Below, piece by piece: positions 60,463 to 64,000 of a DNA stretch of 64,000 nucleotides. How positions within the stretch are numbered: position 1 is the first letter of the stretch; every line of letters begins with the position of its first letter. Source of the stretch: Bacteroides eggerthii (GTDB lineage: Bacteria; Bacteroidota; Bacteroidia; Bacteroidales; Bacteroidaceae); the NCBI RefSeq assembly GCF_025146565.1, contig NZ_CP102258.1, positions 1,272,001 to 1,336,000 on the forward strand. The letters are read 5' to 3'. The position numbers and the translations under genes are program-made. A model generated the notes under the pieces. The model was not told where the DNA came from, made no database searches, and saw only the letters and a program-made list of their open reading frames with translations.

Positions 60463-62937
60463 CTAAAACCTGCAACGCAGTTCGATGCCTGCCTGGATGG
60501 GACGTCCTTTCTGCATGAACCCGTTGCCCATACTCTCAAAGTAGAAAGCGGCATAATCCTTGTCCAAAGCATTGCGCACCCAGAGGTCTATCTGCCCGCG
60601 TCCCTTTTGAAAGCTGACGCGGCCGTTCAGAGTGCCGTAGAAAGACTGGCTGACGGTATTTTCTTCTGTCCAGTAGATGCGTCCCGCACCGGTATAGTTG
60701 ACATTCAGTTGGATGCGGTCCAGCCAATATCCCGCATTGATGCGGAAGATGTACTGTCCGCCTACGGTCAGCGTGTGTTTGGGGACGAAGGGCACGTAAT
60801 GGCCGTTGTAGCTCACTTCCTGAAGTTGCCCGTTTACGCGGGCATTGGTGGCGTAATCCTTGAAAGTGGCATACGTGTAGCCATAGCTGGTGTTCACCGT
60901 AAAATCGGTGGTAATTGCTGCGGCCAGGGCAAGCTCGGCGCCCAGACTGCGGCTTTTGCCTGCATTCACCGTTTCGCGCCCTAAGCCGCTTGCTCCTGCG
61001 AAGCGTGAGATCTGTTGGTCGCGTGTCTCCAGCCAGAAGAATGCGGCGTCGGTACGCAGGCGGTTATTGAAAAGGTTCAGGTGAGTTCCTACTTCATAGT
61101 TCCACGTCTGCTCCGGCTTATACTCGGTGGCGGAACGAGCGTCGGGATTCTTGCCCGCATCGGGGAACTTTTCACTGATGAGATCCTTGTAAGACGCACC
61201 GGGAGAGTTCTCTATGGCTTTCAGGACTTCTTCTTTCGTCTGTCTCATCATGTCGTTCTTCAAGCTCGATTGCAATAGGTCGGAGAACATCTGAATGTTG
61301 TATCCGCCCGAACGGTAGCCTTTGCTTACGGTTGCGTAGACATTGCCCAGATTGTCTTTGAAATCATATTGGAGGGCGAACTTAGGCAACAGTTGCAGGT
61401 AGTCTTTGTCGATGGAGCCCTGATAGCGCGACTGTACGGTGAGTGACGTTTCGGGCATCATCGGTATCTCTTTGATAATTTGTCCGCCACGTACCATTTC
61501 TCCCTTGATGCCTACCGTATAGTCCATTGCAGTACCGGAGTTGTAGTTCATCTTCATCTTTTCATAATCCAGGCGCAATCCGGCTGTGAAAGACAGTCCC
61601 CTCAGGCCGAACAGGTCCCTGAATGTAGATTGGTGGAACAATGCTCCGTTGAGAAGCGGCGTGTCGAAATCGCCGTTGATGAGCAAATCGTTGCCGCCGA
61701 GTTGGAGGGAGGGTAATATGTTCAGCCCCATGCCCGGCATCATGGTGACTTCAATCTTGGAAGGGATTACACTGCCCAGCATCTGGTCCAGCATGTCCAT
61801 GCCGTCTTTTCTGAATGTCACCGGGGCATCGGTTTTCAGCCATTGGTAGAAGCCGAATACCCCCGTAGCCCATTGCCAGCGTCCGTTGCCTTTGCTTTTC
61901 ATCACCAGTTCTTCGCTCAATGTGTGGATGCGTTGTTTTTGTTCCAGTGTATAAATGTCTTTTGCTGTAAAGTCCTGGTCGATGGACATGCGGTCTTTCA
62001 AGAACTGATAACCCGTTACGGCGCTTAGCGTAAAGTGCTGTGCCTGATATTCAAGGTTCAGGCCTGCGTTCATCAGGTTGCGGTAGTAGTCGCTTTCGCG
62101 GTTGTTGGAGATTGTGCCGACGTAGGGCTTCATCTCTTCGCTTTGGGCGGCGGGGTTTACGCTGCCTGTGTAGTAGTACGGATAGCCGCCCTGGTCGCTA
62201 TATTCATAGCTCACGTTCAAGTCAGCTTTCCAGTTGTCGGAGGGCAGGTAGATACCGCGGAAGCGTCCGCCGGCGGACTGTCCTTTATCTATCTTCTTGT
62301 TGTTCAGGGCGGCATTGCGGAAGAAACCGCCTTCGTAGTCATAGAAGCCGCCGGTGGAGAAGGCGAAACGCTCGGATACCCGGTGGTAATGGGTCAGCGA
62401 GGTATTGTAGGCATTGTGCGTGCCTGCACCCATGCGGAAGTCTGTCCCTTGATAGGAGAAAGGCGATTTGGTGTGGATCTTAATCAGTCCCCCCATTGCA
62501 TTGCGCCCGTACAGTGTTCCTTGCGGGCCGCGCAGCACGTCAATGCGTTCGATGTCGGAGTAGTCGAAGTCGAAAGCGGACTTGTCGATGTAGGGGATAT
62601 TGTCCACATACAGGCCGATGGAGGGTGTGTTGATGCGTGAGCCGATGCCGCGGATATAGACGGCGGAGGTCAGGCGTGAACCGTAGTCGGGGATGAACAT
62701 GTTGGGTACAAGTCCCGTCAGGTTCTTGATGGAGTTGACTTGGGCTGCCTGCATATCCTGTTGTGAGAGCAGGGTGACGGCTGTGGGCTGCTCGCGAAGT
62801 TTCCGGTTCTCTTTGGGTGCTGCAATGACGAGTATCTCTTCTACGTCTACTACTTTCAAGGTGTCCAGCTCTTCCGCAAGCATGTTGCCGGAAGTGAGGA
62901 GCATCAAAATCAGGGTGATAATCTTATATTGTTTCAT
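60463..62937 (-). CDS. TonB-dependent outer membrane receptor
   Basis: 824 residues from the reverse ATG at 62937, which starts a signal peptide (MKQYKIITLILMLLTSGNMLA) and lies 21 bp from a -7 box; a start at 62988 would put polar residues in front. TonB box region near EELDTLKVVDVEEILVIAA; plug domain about 45-170 with QDMQAAQVNSIKNLTGLVPN, VYIRGIGSR, YVDNIPY and DVLRGPQGTLYGRNAMGG; the rest is the 22-strand barrel, ending in an aromatic strand (QAGIELRCRF). There is no SusC-type carboxypeptidase-like domain and no SusD gene beside it, so a siderophore, haem, vitamin or metal ligand is more likely than a glycan. The LuxR gene upstream may control it. Confidence 0.92.
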   Translation of the reverse strand: MKQYKIITLILMLLTSGNMLAEELDTLKVVDVEEILVIAAPKENRKLREQPTAVTLLSQQDMQAAQVNSIKNLTGLVPNMFIPDYGSRLTSAVYIRGIGSRINTPSIGLYVDNIPYIDKSAFDFDYSDIERIDVLRGPQGTLYGRNAMGGLIKIHTKSPFSYQGTDFRMGAGTHNAYNTSLTHYHRVSERFAFSTGGFYDYEGGFFRNAALNNKKIDKGQSAGGRFRGIYLPSDNWKADLNVSYEYSDQGGYPYYYTGSVNPAAQSEEMKPYVGTISNNRESDYYRNLMNAGLNLEYQAQHFTLSAVTGYQFLKDRMSIDQDFTAKDIYTLEQKQRIHTLSEELVMKSKGNGRWQWATGVFGFYQWLKTDAPVTFRKDGMDMLDQMLGSVIPSKIEVTMMPGMGLNILPSLQLGGNDLLINGDFDTPLLNGALFHQSTFRDLFGLRGLSFTAGLRLDYEKMKMNYNSGTAMDYTVGIKGEMVRGGQIIKEIPMMPETSLTVQSRYQGSIDKDYLQLLPKFALQYDFKDNLGNVYATVSKGYRSGGYNIQMFSDLLQSSLKNDMMRQTKEEVLKAIENSPGASYKDLISEKFPDAGKNPDARSATEYKPEQTWNYEVGTHLNLFNNRLRTDAAFFWLETRDQQISRFAGASGLGRETVNAGKSRSLGAELALAAAITTDFTVNTSYGYTYATFKDYATNARVNGQLQEVSYNGHYVPFVPKHTLTVGGQYIFRINAGYWLDRIQLNVNYTGAGRIYWTEENTVSQSFYGTLNGRVSFQKGRGQIDLWVRNALDKDYAAFYFESMGNGFMQKGRPIQAGIELRCRF

Positions 62938-62957
62938 AACTGGTTTTATTTCGGTTG

Positions 62958-62965
62958 CAAAGTAA
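62958..62965 (-). promoter_or_regulatory. -7 element for the TonB receptor gene
   Basis: CAAAGTAA on the forward strand reads TTACTTTG in reverse, one base off TAnnTTTG, 20 bp upstream of the chosen start codon. It supports the start at 62937 and a message separate from the regulator gene. Confidence 0.45.
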
Positions 62966-63048
62966 CGCGAAATCTCCAGTATGTGCAATCCTAATTTATG
63001 AGGATTATGGTTAGTTTTCGCTGATCATTTCATCACTGTCCACCGGCT

Positions 63049-63627
63049 TCATATTCTGTCCGCGTCGACATATCCATGCATCACAGCATAGATGGTCAGT
63101 CCCGATACAGACTTGATGCCCAGTTTCTCCACGATATTCTTGCGGTGGGTGATGACGGTGGTCAGACTGATGTTCAGTTTGTCGGCAATCTCTTTGTTGA
63201 TGAGCCCTTTGGTAATGAGCGCCAGCACTTCTATTTCGCGGGCGGAGAGGTCGTGGTTATCGGGGGTGTTGGCGGCGACATGCCCTTGCTGATGTCCGTA
63301 GCGGTGCAGCCGTAGAATATCTTTGATGAGGCTTTTCTCGTCCTGGTAGATGTTCAGGGTAGGTACTCCCGACAGCTGTGGCTGGTTGTCGCCGCCTGCC
63401 AATACGATGGTTTTGGGTTTGCGGGGCAGGAAGAACGCGGTATGTTCGAAATATATCTGGGAAGCGATGAAGTAATGGGCATACATATCGGGTGTGTCGT
63501 CCATAAGTTCGGCAAAGGAATGGAACACACGTATGGTAGCCATCGGGATGATCTCTTCCAGAAGGTTCTGCAGCCCCAAAGAGGTAAGTGTGTTGGGAGC
63601 GACGATTGCTATTTCAGGGGTTGTCAT
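63049..63627 (-). CDS. LuxR-type regulator with degenerate receiver domain
   Basis: 192 residues. The C-terminal 60 residues are a clear LuxR/GerE helix-turn-helix: DLSAREIEVLALITKGLINKEIADKLNISLTTVITHRKNIVEKLGIKS. The first 110 residues align in length and pattern with a receiver domain (EIAIVAPNTLTSLGLQNLLEE, YAHYFIASQIYFEHTAFF, KTIVLAGGD), but the acidic pair after strand 1 is Ala-Pro, the acceptor aspartate after strand 3 is missing (FIAS), and the strand-5 lysine is not found. It therefore should not be phosphorylated in the normal way. It lies directly upstream of the TonB receptor gene, same strand, 111 bp apart, and probably controls it. Confidence 0.88.
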   Translation of the reverse strand: MTTPEIAIVAPNTLTSLGLQNLLEEIIPMATIRVFHSFAELMDDTPDMYAHYFIASQIYFEHTAFFLPRKPKTIVLAGGDNQPQLSGVPTLNIYQDEKSLIKDILRLHRYGHQQGHVAANTPDNHDLSAREIEVLALITKGLINKEIADKLNISLTTVITHRKNIVEKLGIKSVSGLTIYAVMHGYVDADRI

Positions 63628-63647
63628 AAGGATACAGGGTTTGCCCG

Positions 63648-63655
63648 CAAAAGTA
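63648..63655 (-). promoter_or_regulatory. -7 element for the LuxR-type regulator gene
   Basis: CAAAAGTA on the forward strand reads TACTTTTG in reverse, a full match to TAnnTTTG, 20 bp before the ATG. Confidence 0.5.
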
Positions 63656-63770
63656 CGGATTATTTTTGTATCCTCCTTGCAATACTAAGGAAATGAATTT
63701 TGCCGAAACGAAGAACTCTGTCGCTATATTATTTGTTAGTAGTTGATAACTAACTTAAAACCTTAACGTT

Positions 63771-64000
63771 ATGAGATATGATATAGCTATTATCGGCGGC
63801 GGGCCTGCCGGATATACGGCTGCCGAGAGAGCAGCTGCCGGCGGTCTGAAAACCGTCTTGTTTGAAAAGAAAGCCATAGGCGGCGTATGCCTGAACGAGG
63901 GATGTATTCCCACAAAAACACTGTTGTATTCTGCCAAGCTGTGGGATACGATGAAAGGTGCTGCCAAGTACGGCATTACCGTTCCCGATGCGCCCGCTTT
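63771..64000 (+). CDS. lpdA: Dihydrolipoamide dehydrogenase, 3' end outside window
   Basis: The first 76 residues are visible, from the ATG at 63771. [25 protein letters not shown] is the FAD-binding GxGxxG fold (GGGPAG), [29 protein letters not shown] holds the redox-active disulfide CLNEGC with the PTK that follows. This is the pyridine nucleotide-disulfide oxidoreductase pattern of lipoamide dehydrogenase, the E3 of pyruvate/2-oxo-acid complexes and the glycine cleavage system. Mercuric reductase or soluble transhydrogenase share the motif, so the name is likely but not certain from this part. Divergent from the LuxR-type gene. Confidence 0.85.
   Translation, partial: MRYDIAIIGGGPAGYTAAERAAAGGLKTVLFEKKAIGGVCLNEGCIPTKTLLYSAKLWDTMKGAAKYGITVPDAPA

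Noticed and set aside
62938..62988. Longer TonB receptor start at 62988
   Set aside because: It would precede the signal peptide with charged residues and run through the promoter-like box at 62958-62965.

Overview
The window looks like a chromosomal segment of a gut-type Bacteroides (Bacteroidota). This rests on a run of lipoprotein and SPI-exported glycan hydrolases typical of polysaccharide utilisation loci, on gldH, a lipoprotein TamA homologue and a fimbrillin-like lipoprotein, and on promoters of the Bacteroides type (TAnnTTTG at -7, weak Shine-Dalgarno sites). No rRNA, tRNA, CRISPR array, insertion sequence or phage gene was seen.

Region 1 (1-17071) is the right-hand part of a pectin utilisation locus. 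Nine genes all read forward: PL1 pectate lyase (cut by the left edge), DUF3826, GH95, GH140, a GH78 fused to a sialidase-like beta-propeller, GH127, GH141, GH28 and a CE19-like pectin esterase with an N-terminal STN-like domain. Together GH140 (apiosidase), GH141, GH127, GH95 and GH78 point to the side chains of rhamnogalacturonan II; PL1, GH28 and the esterase would open the homogalacturonan backbone. No SusC/SusD pair or HTCS regulator lies in the window, so those parts must be to the left or elsewhere.

Region 2 (17072-22172) holds a TetR regulator with palindromes in its leader, fabG, an RluA-type pseudouridine synthase and an S9 prolyl-oligopeptidase. Region 3 (22173-37026) holds a sigma-54 response regulator (reverse strand), an exported peptidyl-prolyl isomerase, an M16 protease, a MATE exporter, a HK-REC-HPt hybrid kinase and the tamB-tamL envelope pair. 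The kinase lacks a DNA-binding output and the response regulator lacks an adjacent kinase, so they may be partners.

Region 4 (37027-50100) is housekeeping: a nucleotidyltransferase, an ABC-F ATPase, a PepO-type M13 protease, purH, and the rod-shape cluster mreB-mreC-mreD-mrdA-rodA. Region 5 (50104-56114) is reverse strand: gldH, ricT, holB, metF and a fimbrillin/FISUMP lipoprotein. Region 6 (56457-64000) holds metA (sequence features of an acetyltransferase), a U32 family protein, an unrecognised membrane protein with a zinc ribbon, a TonB-dependent receptor with a LuxR-type regulator whose receiver domain lacks the phosphorylation residues, and the start of a dihydrolipoamide dehydrogenase.

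The most unusual non-coding signal is a pair of intergenic arrays (26185-26294 and 38242-38366). They differ in sequence but share one architecture: 15-bp palindromes separated by 7-bp spacers, an exact 22-bp period, and an AATTCC flank at the same phase on the left. Other non-coding signals are palindromes before tetR, alternative hairpins between fabG and rluA, and a possible small RNA in a 458-bp convergent gap.
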